64,000 nucleotides of DNA. It comes from Malania oleifera. Taxonomy: Eukaryota; Streptophyta; Magnoliopsida; Santalales; Ximeniaceae. Location: contig NC_080423.1 of NCBI RefSeq assembly GCF_029873635.1, forward strand, positions 91,061,191 to 91,125,190, given 5' to 3'. The position numbers were made by a program, and so were the translations under genes. Below the pieces are notes generated by a model. The model saw nothing but the letters and a program-made list of their open reading frames with translations, was not told the origin of the DNA and did not search any database. Below, piece by piece: positions 23,631-36,170 of this stretch (the first letter of the stretch is position 1; the number at the start of each line of letters is the position of its first letter).

Positions 23631-26600
23631 CTATACGTCCTCAATATTCGTATCATCCTCACTTTCTAAAGTGTCTTCCTCTTCACTACAGTACTCGACC
23701 CCTATTTCATCTTCCCCATCAATTTCCTCATCGTCGATGAAGTAAACGTCTACACAAGGCTCAATTGTAATGTCAGCAGCTCCTACATGTTTTGCCCTAT
23801 CACCATCCCTATGCAATGGTATAGGATCAGCGCCTTCTTCGACAACATCAGTTTCAGATTGCACTGCTACGTGAACAGATGGCTCATCTTCTTAGAATGA
23901 AGTCTCACTAGCACTCATCTCACTATCTACCACTTCTGCAATTGCGTACAAACTTCGAGGAGGAATCTTTTGGGCCACATGCCATTCACCCTTCAATTTG
24001 GTGTCTTTAAGGTAAAACACTTATTCTTCCTGCGTCGCAAGCACAAAAGGGTCATTTTTATACCAGGTCTTACTAAAATTGACATTGGTGAAGTAGGCAT
24101 CGATGTTTATCCCAGTCTTTTTATTGCCGATGTCCCACTAGGTACACTTGAACAAGTGGACGACTCTGTTTGCTCCATAGCTAAGCTCTATAATGTCATC
24201 CAACACACCAAAGTAGTCAATATCTTCATCTCCTTCTATGCCCAGCACCGCAACCCCACAATTTTGGGTTTTTCTATGCAGTTCGAGGGACTTTGTATGA
24301 AATTGTAACTGGTTAACAATGTAACCGCTGTAGCGGTTAACTCGTTGATCGGGGCCACATGCCAATGCGTACAAATCTTTACTTGTTGTTGGTTCCTTAT
24401 TGTAAAACATGATTTTCATCTATTAAATAAACAGGAGTTTAGAAGAATACTGTCAATAGTGAAACCATACATTGCTTCTAACTGAAGTAGTTTTTGTTAC
24501 TTACACGACTCCCAAACCATTAATAAATTCCTTCTTATGTCTTTCGTCAACATTCCGTTTATTTTAGGCCAGGAGTTCAGTTTTATGTTCGCTATATGCA
24601 ACAGTAGTACATGTTAATGTCGAGTAAGTATATAATTATGCATATGTAAATACAATGCAAAGTAAGGAGTTTGGAACAACGTACTCGATATATGGAACAG
24701 TTTCATCACAATTGTTGAAGACGTAAAAATGAGCCTTTTCTAGGTCGTCCATGTTAATGAAATCGTAAACTCGTGCACCGAGAGGCCGAACATTTTCTCA
24801 AAATATAAAGCTCCTGGGTTCTTCATCTTCAGCATTAATAGCATGAACGTCTGCATTTTTCTCATCACGAGTGAACATTGTGTCAATATCATGTAGATAC
24901 ATTGAGCAAAATGCAAGACATTCACTATCAATGTACGTCTCAATGATTGAACCTTCCGACCGTGCCTTATTGCACACGTACCCCTTCAAAGTGGACAAGA
25001 ACCTATGCATTTTATGTAGCATTATAGACTTGTAGACACAATGAAGAAAAAAAATTCAAACAAGGAAATCATATGACCATTATACAAGGACTTTATACTT
25101 TTCCTCTCAATAGGATACATCCAACAATATTGAACCGGTCCTCCAATTATGGCCTCCCTTGGTAAATGGACAGCTAGGTGGACCATCACATCGAAGAATG
25201 CTGGCGGAAAAATTTTCTCCAGCTTGCATAGTATGATCACGATGTCATCCTCTAACCGTTCAAGTATGTTTACGCTCAATTTTTTTGAGCATAACTGCCG
25301 AAAAAAGAATCCCAGCTCAATCAGCACTGAGTGAACATCTTCATTCAAGTGTCCACGAAGGAAAAGGGGTAGAACCCGTTGTACAAGGACGTGACAGTCA
25401 TGACTTTTCATTCCTACCATCCCCCCTTTCTTCGTGTTTATGCATCGAGCTATGTTCGATGCATATCCATTGGGGAACTTCACTGATTTCAACCAGTCAA
25501 AGAATTTATTCTTCTCATCCTTCGAAAATGTGTAACAAGCTGATGCCATGAGAATTTTGTCCTCATCATAAAACAAGTGCAGCTTGGATCGTATTCCCAT
25601 GTCTTCCATATCTCGGCAAGCATTTGCGGTGTCCTTTGTCTTCCCATTTATATCAAGCAATGTACCAATGACATTCTCACAAATGTTCTTTTTGATGTGT
25701 ATGACATCCAAGTTGTGGCATAGTAGAAGATCTTTCCAATATGGCAACTCGAAGAAAATGCTTATCTTTGTCCAATTCAACTCCCACTTAGCTTTTTCTA
25801 CTGGTTGGTGGTTTCCCAAATTTCACATCTCCGATCAACCTTAGCTGGTTTAATATCTCTTTCCCATTTAGCCGCTTTGGCAACGACCTTCGTTCAAGTT
25901 TTCCATTGAAGCTTTTGACGCCACACAGTCCTCCAAGGATGTCCAGTTCGTAGAAAACGGCGATGAGACATAAATCATAACTTGTAGCCATGCTTCAAGG
26001 ATAAGGACCTAAGATCCTTATTACATACTAGGCATGCTAAGTAACCTTTTGTGCTCCAACCTGATAGGTTGTCGTATGCGGGAAAATCATTAATTGTCCA
26101 CAAGACGGCAGCATGGATCCGAAATATTGTCCCGGTTTGCACATCGAATGTCTCCACTCCTTTTTCCTATAATTCTTTGAACTCGTTAATTAACGGACAC
26201 AGGTAAACATCAATATCATTACCAGGTGCTCTCGGTCCGGGAATCAGTAGAGACATAAATGAAAGGTTCTTTCATACATCGCCATGACGGCATATTGTAT
26301 GGCATCATCATAACTGGCCACATGCTATATGGGTTGGTCATGTTACCGAAAGGATTGAACCCATCTGAAGCAAGACCAAGTCTGATGTTGGGAGGATCAC
26401 TAACAAACCACGGATGCATTTTATCAAATTCAACCCAAGTTTCGAAATCCGTTGGATGGCTAAGGGTGTTTCCATCTTGAAGACGTTTCTCTTGATGCCA
26501 TCTCATATCTGTAGCAGTCTTTTTGCACATATACAATCATTCAGTCACAGGATTAATGGACAATATCGAAAAACTTTTTTGGAAATCTTTTTACCCTTCT

Positions 26601-27396
26601 TTTGATTAGTTCTATACCTCGGTTCATCACATTCTAGGCACTCATTCGCATTTTCATGTTCACCATAAAAGAGTGCACAATCATACCTACACGCATGCAT
26701 TAGAGTGTAACTGAGACCCAATTCATGCATGTATGCCTTCACCTTATAAAAAGACTTGGGAAGTGTTTCACCCTCCGGCAATGCTGCCTTAATAAGGCTT
26801 AAATGCATGTTGAATGCGCTCTAAGATAACCCATGCATTGTCCTTGCATGAAGCAACTTTATCAGAAACTCTAATTTTGAGAACTTTTTACAGTTTGGAT
26901 ATAGGGGCACCCGTGCATCCCTCATGATATTAGCAAATGGTTTACCAAGTCGATTCAACGTACTAGGATCATAAGGTATGGTACCCGCTGAAGTAGTTTC
27001 ATCACCAGTATGCGACACACTGACATCACCCGTGTCCACTGCAATCCCCCTTTGCAATTCACCTAACATTTCGATTAACCCTTCCGAATGTGTATCACCA
27101 CGTACTATATTTGCCCCCTCATCTTTATCATCATTTAAATTATCGCTCTGAACTGCGTAATCTTCACCGTGGAACACCCATCTTGTGTACCTTTTCTCCA
27201 TTCCGAAGTCTAACAAGTGTAAATGGACCAGATCAATGTGTTTGCATGTTATGTTTTGGCATTTCTTGCAAGGACACCTTATTCTACTGGCTCTGTCTAC
27301 ACGAGGACGCGCGAACTCTATGAAATCATGTACCCCTTTCACGTATTCTGGAAAAAACCTACCCTGAGCATTCATCCAACTCTTAATCATGTTCAT
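23631..27396 (-). pseudogene. TNP2-type CACTA transposase gene (TNPD-like), damaged
   Basis: Domains in order, right to left: Transpos_assoc zinc-binding domain at 27396-27140 ('CPCKKCQNI' with His/Cys residues); TNP2 core (PF02992) from about 26800 to 25560, with 'GLASDGFNPFGNM', 'WSTKGYLACLVCNKDL' and 'MGIRSKLHL' marks; DUF4218-like part at about 25480-25080 ('KSHDCHVLVQRVLPL', 'GGPVQYCWMYPIERK'); and DUF4216-like part at 24419-24060 ('DLYALACGPDQRVNRYSGYI'). An acidic tail ends at 23631. Some breaks between open stretches may be introns. Frame changes inside single domains and in-frame stops indicate decay. In related elements this protein cuts the CACTA ends. Confidence 0.85.
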
Positions 27397-29465
27397 TAAT
27401 TACCCTATAATATGTTCAAGTAAATGGTGTTCATTATATTCTCATAATGTTTATCATGCATGCATCATGAATCCTATAATCAACCATCATACTCTAAAGG
27501 GTACGGATTTTATCTCATTCAGGAATGTTGCATTTACATTGCGATCAATCGCTCAAATTCCTTCGTCGTAGTCGTTATAAATTTCGACAGCATCTCCCCA
27601 TGACTCTCCAAGTACACGATATAGGGGAAGTGAAAATTTGGCTAGTTTTCCAACACTAACAAATTGTCACGACACCCCACTATGCACCTAGAGAACACAA
27701 GTAGAGACGCGCTTGAAATATATAATGACAATTGACAAAGCATGAACGATGACAACAATGTAAATACAACTTCCTGAACTGTCAACATTGGACAATCCAA
27801 GAATGGTTGAAATACAAATATTACTAATCGTAAGTGAAACAAATAATTAACATGTTCAAGTGATTATTAGTCAACATAGTATGACTAATACAATTAAAAT
27901 ATAACAATTGATTTGCCTCATATGTACGATTAGGAATGAATGTATAGTAACTGTTCTTGGACAGATCTAAGCTTCAATGAATACATGAAATGACAATAAT
28001 TAAATGACAGTTCCAGTATCTCCCAAAATATAGGTTGAAATCAAATGCTCCATGTATTTTCATTAATTTTAGAGGCAATACAATATAGATAGACACATCG
28101 AAGCACGCGTACAACCATTCAAAAGCATGGTAAAACAGAATGCAATAAAAAAATAACAAAAAAAAAAAAGAAATAAAATAAAAGCACAAGGGTGCATAAG
28201 CGCAGTACATAAGCAAAAGAGAAAGTGCATAAAAATATCTCCAGCATCTAGTCTATCTTAATCAGAGTCCAAATCAGAATCAGAACTACCCGAGGCTCCC
28301 TTCGCGGAGGCATTAGCTAGTAAAGAGGAAATCCTACGATTTAAGTTCAAAACAAAACTTTTTTTTTCAAAGGGGCATTCTTAACAATAAAATTAGGAGA
28401 AAATATTCACACCTACTTATTGAAAAAGTTCAACGTAAATTTAATTTTAAAACCTATTTACTAAACCAAGTAAAATTATTAGTTACTTGTTCATGTGAGC
28501 ACTTTGTTCTAGTTATTATATACTTTTAAACACCTTACAATTGTTTTCATCATATACTCAAATCTAACTTTTTCTTTCTAGTAGCTCCTTTTTCACAAGG
28601 AGACCAATAGAGAAGAAATAAGTTGAACTCTAGTCATACTCCTCAAACTTTAAATTTCAATAAGTTATTTAGTTTGCCTGTGTGGTTGGTGAAATTATCT
28701 TATGTTTTTGGCATATTGTACTGTTCATTCTTTAGTTTGTTTTCTAACTATTTAATTATTTTTTATATTCTCTTTTTAACAAATTTAATTATTGATCGAT
28801 GTTACTATTAGTGTATCCAAATGGTGTTTAAGTATCTAATTTGAAAAAATCAGGTGTCTACAATAATATATTAAACACAACAATCATACAATTTTATCAA
28901 GTACAATAAATCACATTAAGTTAATACTAAACAGTTCCTTAAGAACATAAGCAGTACGAGAAAATGATAGTATAGTAGCAAAAATATAAAATGCAATGAA
29001 TGACAGAAGGACATGGACAACAATTTAATTTTTTAATTATAATTGAAAGTATATTTGAATAAAGAGCATGCCTCATATCATTTAGAATCTTCCTAGGCCA
29101 AATTATAGCACCAAACCAGTCATCAATCTTTATAATATATTTATATCTCGTTATTGTCAATAAGTACAAACCTGTATCAACACCAAACCACCATCCTAAC
29201 TATTAACTTTGCTTTGTTCTTTGTGCAATACATTTATTTTGTACTAATTTATTAAAAAATTAATTTTCTCTTTAAAATAATATTAAAGCTCAAGAAAATA
29301 TAATATAATAGAGACACTAAGAAATCACAAGATGAATACAAGATAAAATTGAACTGACCATATCAGATAAAATAAAATTCAAACAATTCCAAAGAAGTGA
29401 GAAATTAGGAAAGCATTGAAACATATAAATCAATTCAGGAGCCAAGTCATACTCAAATGGTAGTG
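27397..29465 (-). other. Inner CACTA 5' region between control region and TNP2
   Basis: Mostly AT-rich. On the minus strand a stretch ending near 28257 reads 'ANASAKGASGSSDSDLDSD' then a stop. Another at about 27650-27560 reads 'KLAKFSLPLYRVLGESW'. Both look like short exon ends of an additional small gene or an upstream exon, but no family was recognised. The rest could be an intron or leader of the TNP2 gene. Confidence 0.35.
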
Positions 29466-29950
29466 CGGCTGGGGCTGCGGTTCCAAGTGCAGCCTAAGGC
29501 GGGATACCCGACGGCGATGAACTAGCCCGGTAGCAGCGGCGCGGATGGGGCTGCGGCTCCAAGTGCAGCGTTAGGCGAGGTACCCGATGGCGACAAACTG
29601 GCCGGGTAGTGGCGGCGCAGCTGGGGCTGCGGCTCTGAGTGAAACTAGAGGCCGGGGACTTGACAGCGAGTGGCGGGTAGCGGCGTGCTACGAGCCAAGA
29701 CAGAGGAAGGTCAGGGAGTCCAAGCAAATGACCAAAGAGGAGGAGTGGCTCGGGTAGGAAGCTACTTGCAAATGACCAGAGGGGAGAAGGGACTTGGACG
29801 GTGGCTGCGGTACTTGCTATAGGCAGCCGGAGGAGGAAGGAAAGGAGGGGAAAGAAGGGAGAAAGGAAAGCTAAGGGAAAGAAGGAAGAGAGAAAGGAGA
29901 TCGCAGCAGTGCACAAACGAGCGGGAAAGGAAAGGGAAAGGAGGGAAGAG
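29466..29950 (-). promoter_or_regulatory. GC-rich block beside the subterminal array, with ~76 bp tandem repeats
   Basis: The only strongly GC-rich, CpG-rich stretch within the inner element. 'ctggggctgcgg' recurs at about 29468, 29546 (as atggggctgcgg) and 29622, giving two full ~76 bp units and a partial third. Purine-rich sequence follows to 29950. Maize Spm has a GC-rich downstream control region next to its TNPA-binding region and promoter; position and composition match that plan. Open frames here are compositional. Confidence 0.55.
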
Positions 29951-29964
29951 AAGGAAGATTAGAG

Positions 29965-30261
29965 CAAACTTTATTAAAGGACTAGTAGTGACGAATCTAT
30001 AACCGTCACTACTAGTAAGGCAATAGTGACAAATTAATAAATTCGTCACTAATGCTCTACAAAAAAAAAAAAAATTCTTTTTTTTAAATACGTGAAGTAT
30101 TAGTGACGGTCTACAAATCCCTCACTAATACAAAGGAAATAGTGATGAATTTTGAAATTCGTCACTAATACTCTGAAATAATAAAATTAAAATTATTTTA
30201 GAATATGGGAAACATTAGTGACGGTTTTAAAATCTATCACTAATATCCGGGCACTAGTGAC

Positions 30262-30301
<40 letters not shown>

Positions 30302-30993
30302 GTCACTAATACTTTAAACAAAAATATTGAGATCATTTTTAAATACGGAAAGTATTAGTGACGGCTCCCAAATCCGTCACTAATACTGGTGCAATAGTGA
30401 CGAAAAAACAAATTCCTCACTAATACTCTGAAACAAAAAAAATCTTATTTATTTTTCAATACGTGAAGTATTAGTGACAGTTCCCAGATCCGTCACTAAT
30501 AATAGGCAAATAGTGACGAATAAAGAAATTCACCACCAATACTCTAAAAAAAAAATTAATTTACTTTTAAATACGATAATTATTAGTGACGGTCTCAAAT
30601 ACGTCACTAATACTGAGGCAATAGTGACGAATATACCAATTTGTCACAAATACTCGAAAAAAAAAAATTTATTTATTTTTAAATTAATAGTAGTGACAGA
30701 TATTAGTCGTCACTAATACTGTAATAAGAATCTTTTAGTGACGGATATTAGTCGTCACTAATACTGTAAAAATCCTCGTAAATATTTTCCCGGGATAATT
30801 TATGGACGAAAAACTATTTCCTGCAATTTTTTTTCGATTTTTAATGATGAACTTATTACTGATGGATTAAATTTCGTCACTAAAAGTCCATATTAGTGAC
30901 AGTTCTCAAATTCGTCACTAATACCCCCCCTTTAGTGACGAAATTGAATCCGTCACCAATAAGTTATTACTAAAAGCCAGTTTTTTTGTAGTG
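29965..30993. repeat. Right (5') subterminal repeat array and terminus of the inner CACTA
   Basis: About 1 kb packed with more than twenty attagtgacgg / ccgtcactaata motifs in alternating orientation, separated by A-rich spacers. One facing pair encloses a (TA)n run (about 30261-30299). It ends in TTTTTTTGTAGTG. The array is about five times longer than at the other end. Confidence 0.92.
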
Positions 30994-30996
30994 ATG

Positions 30997-31400
30997 AATG
31001 CTTTAAGCTTACCAGACCAAAAACATCTAAATGAATGTCCGTTCTAAATGAACTAAGTCTATATTGCCTCATTTATTATGATTCCTAAGTTTCACTAATC
31101 CTTTCAAAAATATTTTAACATTAAACTAAGCCTATCTTTTCTTTTTGTTTAGGAAAATTTTAACGTAATTTCGACAACATGTCGTCTATAAATTGGACGT
31201 TTTCCCATAAAACCTGCACCTGATAGGTTCAAATAAATCATTTATAAGAAGTTGAAGACACACGAGAACTTATATCCTCTACCGGCATGCAATACACATC
31301 AACTGCATCTGCCATGCAAGAGGCATTCTAGACTAGCATGCAATCATGTAGCATATTCACGACAGTAATACATGTAACCATATCTTAAATTCAAAATATA
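30997..31400. repeat. ~620 bp tandem array inside the outer CACTA (second part)
   Basis: Continues the unit broken at 15231, starting 'aatgctttaagcttacc' and running to 'cttaaattcaaaatata', where similarity to the array stops. 31400-31690 shows nothing recognisable. Confidence 0.9.
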
Positions 31401-33022
31401 ATAACAAATGGTTATCTCGAGTCATCCAATAATATGCTCATTAAAAACCTTTTAAATGACTTAAACATATCCTGAAAAATCGATGTGAGACCCAAATAGA
31501 GCATGATAAGAACACATCTCATCTCAATCTCACCCACATAAGACATGAATTTGCTTTGCCACTATCGTACTATATACAAAATAATATGCCTCCAAATCAT
31601 CTCATTCACTCCTCTCGTATCATGTAAGATCTATACCCATATAAGTATAAAAATATAATTTAACATGAAACTCAATTTGTGATCATAATACCTTATAATT
31701 AATCAGAGGAACCACCTGCATCATCTGGTCCAGATTGGCGCATCCTTTCCTTTAACCGCGTTTGCCTATCTACCATGGCTTGCATATGTGCTCTAAATAT
31801 GGAGACCTCCATTCTCAATTACGCGTTCTCCATTTCCATCATCTGCATCCATCGAGCTATCTCCTGCTTATCATACTCGGCCTCTCAATGTTGTCGTTCC
31901 ATCTCTGCACGAGCTATCGTACCCATGGATGATGATGCTATTGGGGTGATGTACCCACTTCCAAAACCTTTCACCCAGCCCCCCGCTCGTTGCCTAAGCA
32001 CCTGGGAAGTGATATCGAAATCTGTCATGTGCTAACTCCCCTCTGAAACAGGTGCATCCCTCAACTTGACCATCCGTACCTAATTTCAATCATCAAAAAT
32101 GATAAAAAGGAATAAGTAAGACTACAACTTTGATGTTTTAAATAAAGTAATAAACTAAATCTTTTACTTCACTTACATGTTTGTCCTGCACACCCTCGTA
32201 CCACTCCCCTGATCGTCGTTAATGTGTTCTCTAATACAGATCTGGAAGCGGCTCCTCTGTGCCAGTCTCAGGATCACACTACATTATCATATAAGACATC
32301 ATTAGTATTATGTCATGTAATGGTTAGATAATTTTATATATAGTAATTACCTAGCAATGATTTACGAATAGCCTCTATCCACCACAATGCATCGTAGGGA
32401 GTTTGCTACGATTCGCAGCATTTGTTTCATATATGGCCTACAAGGAAGATGTAATGACGACTTATTAGCGACATCATTATGAAAAATTGGTGATTATAAT
32501 ACAAACACATCACCTGATAGCGTGGGTCGCAGAAAATGGCAACACGCCACCTCCCAATCCTTATGGGATATCTTATCGTAGAACCGTGCTTGTGCTTCAT
32601 CTCCCATTGCTCGAAAATGGAAACGCATTTTTTAGCGATAGCTCTTAAATTTATTACACAATTGGACATCGACCGCCCTCCTCTCATGGTCATCCATGAG
32701 GATGTCCATATCAAACTCCTCTTGCATATATAAGTAATACTATTACAATGTTAGACAGTTGTTAACTGGCTAGTATATCAAAAGTAAAAAAAATATTTAA
32801 ATTAAAAACAACTTTATAGGGTTTAGGAACTTACTAAAATGAGCATGTAAAGAACCATGCGCTGCTCCTAAGTCACCTGTGGCCAACTAAGTGTGGTGAT
32901 TGGAGCATACTGTTAGCATATAATGCCGAGCTCCCTCGTCCGCGCGATGCACCAATCGTTCAATGGGGTGGTGTATCCTGGAGGAATGTCAATCTGAATG
33001 CACTGTTTTGTCCTATTCAGGT

Positions 33023-34281
33023 TGTAACGACCTGCTATTTAACTGGTTTTTTCTTATTTTTTATATATAGTATGATATTTAACATGCTCTGAGACCATAT
33101 TGGATTGAACTCAATCATTAACCTAAGCAGCAAGAAGCAGAAATCAAATAAACATATCCATATATAATTATATATAATACCAGAGTGCTAACAAGTTTCC
33201 CAAAATACACATATTTGACTGTTCCCCCAATATCCTCAACCGGTGAGGGCTATACAAAAATACTCTCAAAAATATACTCACTCTCTCTGAGAGGGCAGTA
33301 CTGTAACCCCTTTATCTGAGAGCCTGGTCCGCTCGCCCAACTAGCTCACCTAAAAAATAATTCAACACTAGGATGAGCCAAAGCTCAGTAAGACGAAATA
33401 TGTTATTACTAGTGTGTGGCAATTGAGCTACAATACTGAGCAAATCTATTACTATATAGTCATGTATCACTGAATCTATAAAGCACAATACTAGAAATAT
33501 AATCTTCATCTTTTACCTGTTGCTTACATTTCTGTACTTTAGGTTTCTATTCAAAATACTGCTAATATATGTATATATTTTCTATTTCTGTAAAGCCGTA
33601 TAAACATAATAATAACTGTAAACTTCCTTGTGAATAACTGTGTGTCATGATTTAACCCCTCATGATAGGGTTGTGTGGCCCGTAGGCGGGATTTACCCTG
33701 GCTGGCCAACCAGGAATAAATCACTATACTCCATAGTCTGATCAGCCCTCCTCAATCCATATCTGATGGGGAACCTGTCCACTCGTGAGCTCTATGCGAT
33801 CGACCTTTATACCATGTATTATCTGAATAGGTGATTGCACTCTATAAACTGTATGTAGCTACGGTACCGTGCTCTGTAACTGTATGGTCCAATAGGTTCT
33901 GATACTATATAATACACATCTATATACAACTATCTATTTTACCATAATTCTATAATAACTCTATAAACCATGACGCTATGGAAAATTGTATCTTTATATC
34001 AACTGTGTTTCTGTAATTAACTATGAATTTGTATATCATGGTACTGTAAAACTATATAATCATAGTATTTCTATAATTGCTGAAAAATAGATTCATTATC
34101 TGTATATTCTGTAAAACACATCTCTAAAAAATACAGTAAAGCATGTTTCTATACTAGGTACATATTCTCAAGCCACACAGTAATTTTAAAACATATTAAT
34201 CATATTTGATAAACTGCATAACTCTCTGTTGTAGAACAATAATTTGGTGGAACATTTATAATTTTATACTAAAAACATTCT
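33023..34281 (-). repeat. 3' LTR (shorter copy) of the gypsy element
   Basis: Matches 36171-37421 closely and lacks the GTCGAC-motif part of the other LTR. Confidence 0.85.
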
Positions 34282-34289
34282 CGTACCAT

Positions 34290-35890
34290 TAAGGTGCTGT
34301 CAATCTTCGATTCATTTTCGGATACTTCTTTCACAAATGCTATAAACCCCTAACCTTCGTCGAGGAGTAATCTGCTCGCCTGCACAGCTGATACCAACTG
34401 CGTTGGAGCACGTGCCCATGAACCAACAAATCTGAATTCCTACTCTCCAGGAGGTCTGAAAATTACTTCTTTTTGATAACAATCAATGCTAGCATGATTG
34501 GCAGCCAACCAATCCATACCCAGTATTTATCGAACCCACACATATCAAACACAGTCAATTCTGCGAGTAGTACTTTCCCCTGAATTTCTATTGGATAGCC
34601 CCTAAGTACCCTCTGACATCTGATCACTGATCTTGATGGTGTAGCTACCTACAGCGCTATATCTAATGACTGGGTCTCACTCTCAGATAATTTAACATAA
34701 GATGCAGAAATGAAAGAATGAGTAGCACCCGAGTCAAAAAGAACAATAACTGGATGTGATAAAACAGTAAATGTACCTGTCACCACATCTGTAGTAGCCT
34801 CTGCATCACCCGGCGTCAGAGCGTTTACTTGCGCTGGGGCCACATTCCTCTGCTGGCCACTACGAGGCACTTGATATCCTCCCCGAGCTTCCTGATATCC
34901 TTCTCGATAGGGCTTGGGAGCTGGGACCTGGTCTGGCGGACCTGGACATGGACGTGCCATGTGGTAGGGCCTCCCACATCGATAACATACATCACTATCT
35001 ACTTGACACTCTCTCGAATGACGTCTCCCGCACATCTGACATACCGGGATGATCGGCGCACCCTAATTTCCCCGAGGTCCCACCATCTGCCCCTAGTCTC
35101 CCCTATCGTGACCTCCTTTCCATGGGCCCCTACTGGAGCCAGCCTAAAAACCCTGAGGTACAGGCCTCTTCCGCTGACTCTGAGCCGATATACCCCTCTG
35201 AATGTCATTCTCAATAATCGAAACTCTGTCTACAACCTCTATGAATGTCTGAACCCTGAAACCAATTACTTGCTCAACAAATTTTGCCTCAATTCCTCTT
35301 CAAACTTTCTCGCATTCTTCTTTTCATCAGGTGCTAGATGGGGAGCAAAATGTGAGAACTCGACAAACCAAGTCGTGTACTGGGATACAGTCATCTGCCC
35401 CTGTACCAAATGCAGAAACTCTGTTGCTTTCACACTCCGAATGATAGTAGGGAAATACCGCTCGAAGAATAGATCCTTGAATCAATCCCATATCACTGGA
35501 ATTGGAACCAGCCTCTGCTCCTCTATCAGACACGCTGCTCTCCACTAGAACTTCACCTCCCTTGTCAACTTAAATGTTGCAAATGCTACTTTCTATTCAT
35601 TCGTACATGGAAGCGCCGCCAATGTCTCTTCAATGTTATGGACTCAATTCTCAGCTACAATCGGGTCATCTCTTCCAGCAAAGGATGGGGGCTTCATCCG
35701 CGTAAAATGCTTAATCAAACTGCCACGCTCCCCAAAACTCCTGGTCATCTCAGCCATCACCTGCTGAGTGACGTTGTGCAACACAACATCAGTATCTTCT
35801 CCACCTATGCTAGAAGGTCCTGGCCTATCCTCCCCAGCATTCGTGCCACTGCTTCTTGGGTCCATCCTAAAAACAAGAAACACACTTAAG
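34290..35890 (-). pseudogene. gag-protease remnant of the gypsy element
   Basis: On the minus strand, gag begins near 35859 (Met-Asp-Pro-Arg). A zinc knuckle 'CYRCGRPYHMARPC' lies near 34980 and an aspartic protease core 'VLFDSGATHSFIS' near 34740. A later stretch reads like the segment after the protease in Ty3 elements ('DWLAANHASIDCYQKEVIF'). No reverse transcriptase, RNase H or integrase was seen. The frame is broken in several places. Confidence 0.8.
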
Positions 35891-36170
35891 CACTTTATCT
35901 CCTATACAGACCTATCATGTACCAACTCAAAATTAACTGCCTTCCCTGACCTTAACCCAATATTCAGTTCTGTCACCTAGACACACAACCTCACAATAGT
36001 TTACTATGATTTTCTTGAAATCGTCACCCTAGGAAAAACACAGAAACCACCACGGAAATCTTGTATCCAGACAACCAAACAAACCTCAAATCCTTTTCCT
36101 ATACTCTGATATTGCTTCTGCTGCACTCAATAGTCTACAGAACCTAGCAACCTAGGCTCTGATACCAAAT

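Larger units (their letters stand above)
15232..30993 (-). mobile_element. Inner CACTA (En/Spm) transposon, both termini present
   Basis: Begins CACTACAAAAAAA and ends TTTTTTTGTAGTG, inverted copies of each other. ATG is duplicated on both sides (15229-15231 and 30994-30996), the 3 bp duplication expected for CACTA. Removing the element rejoins a unit of the ~620 bp array perfectly. It is 15.8 kb long. Two genes run on the minus strand: TNP2-type transposase (about 27396 to 23631), then Transposase_24-type (23437 to 19108). The 5' end is therefore at 30993. Reading frames are damaged and a solo LTR lies inside, so it is probably immobile unless other copies supply protein. Confidence 0.93.

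Noticed and set aside
29494-30049. GC-rich minus-strand frames of 95-140 codons
   Set aside because: They lie in the CACTA control block and a purine-rich tract, with no domain and repeat-driven composition.
34829-35548. 239-codon + strand frame
   Set aside because: Opposite-strand shadow of the gypsy gag.
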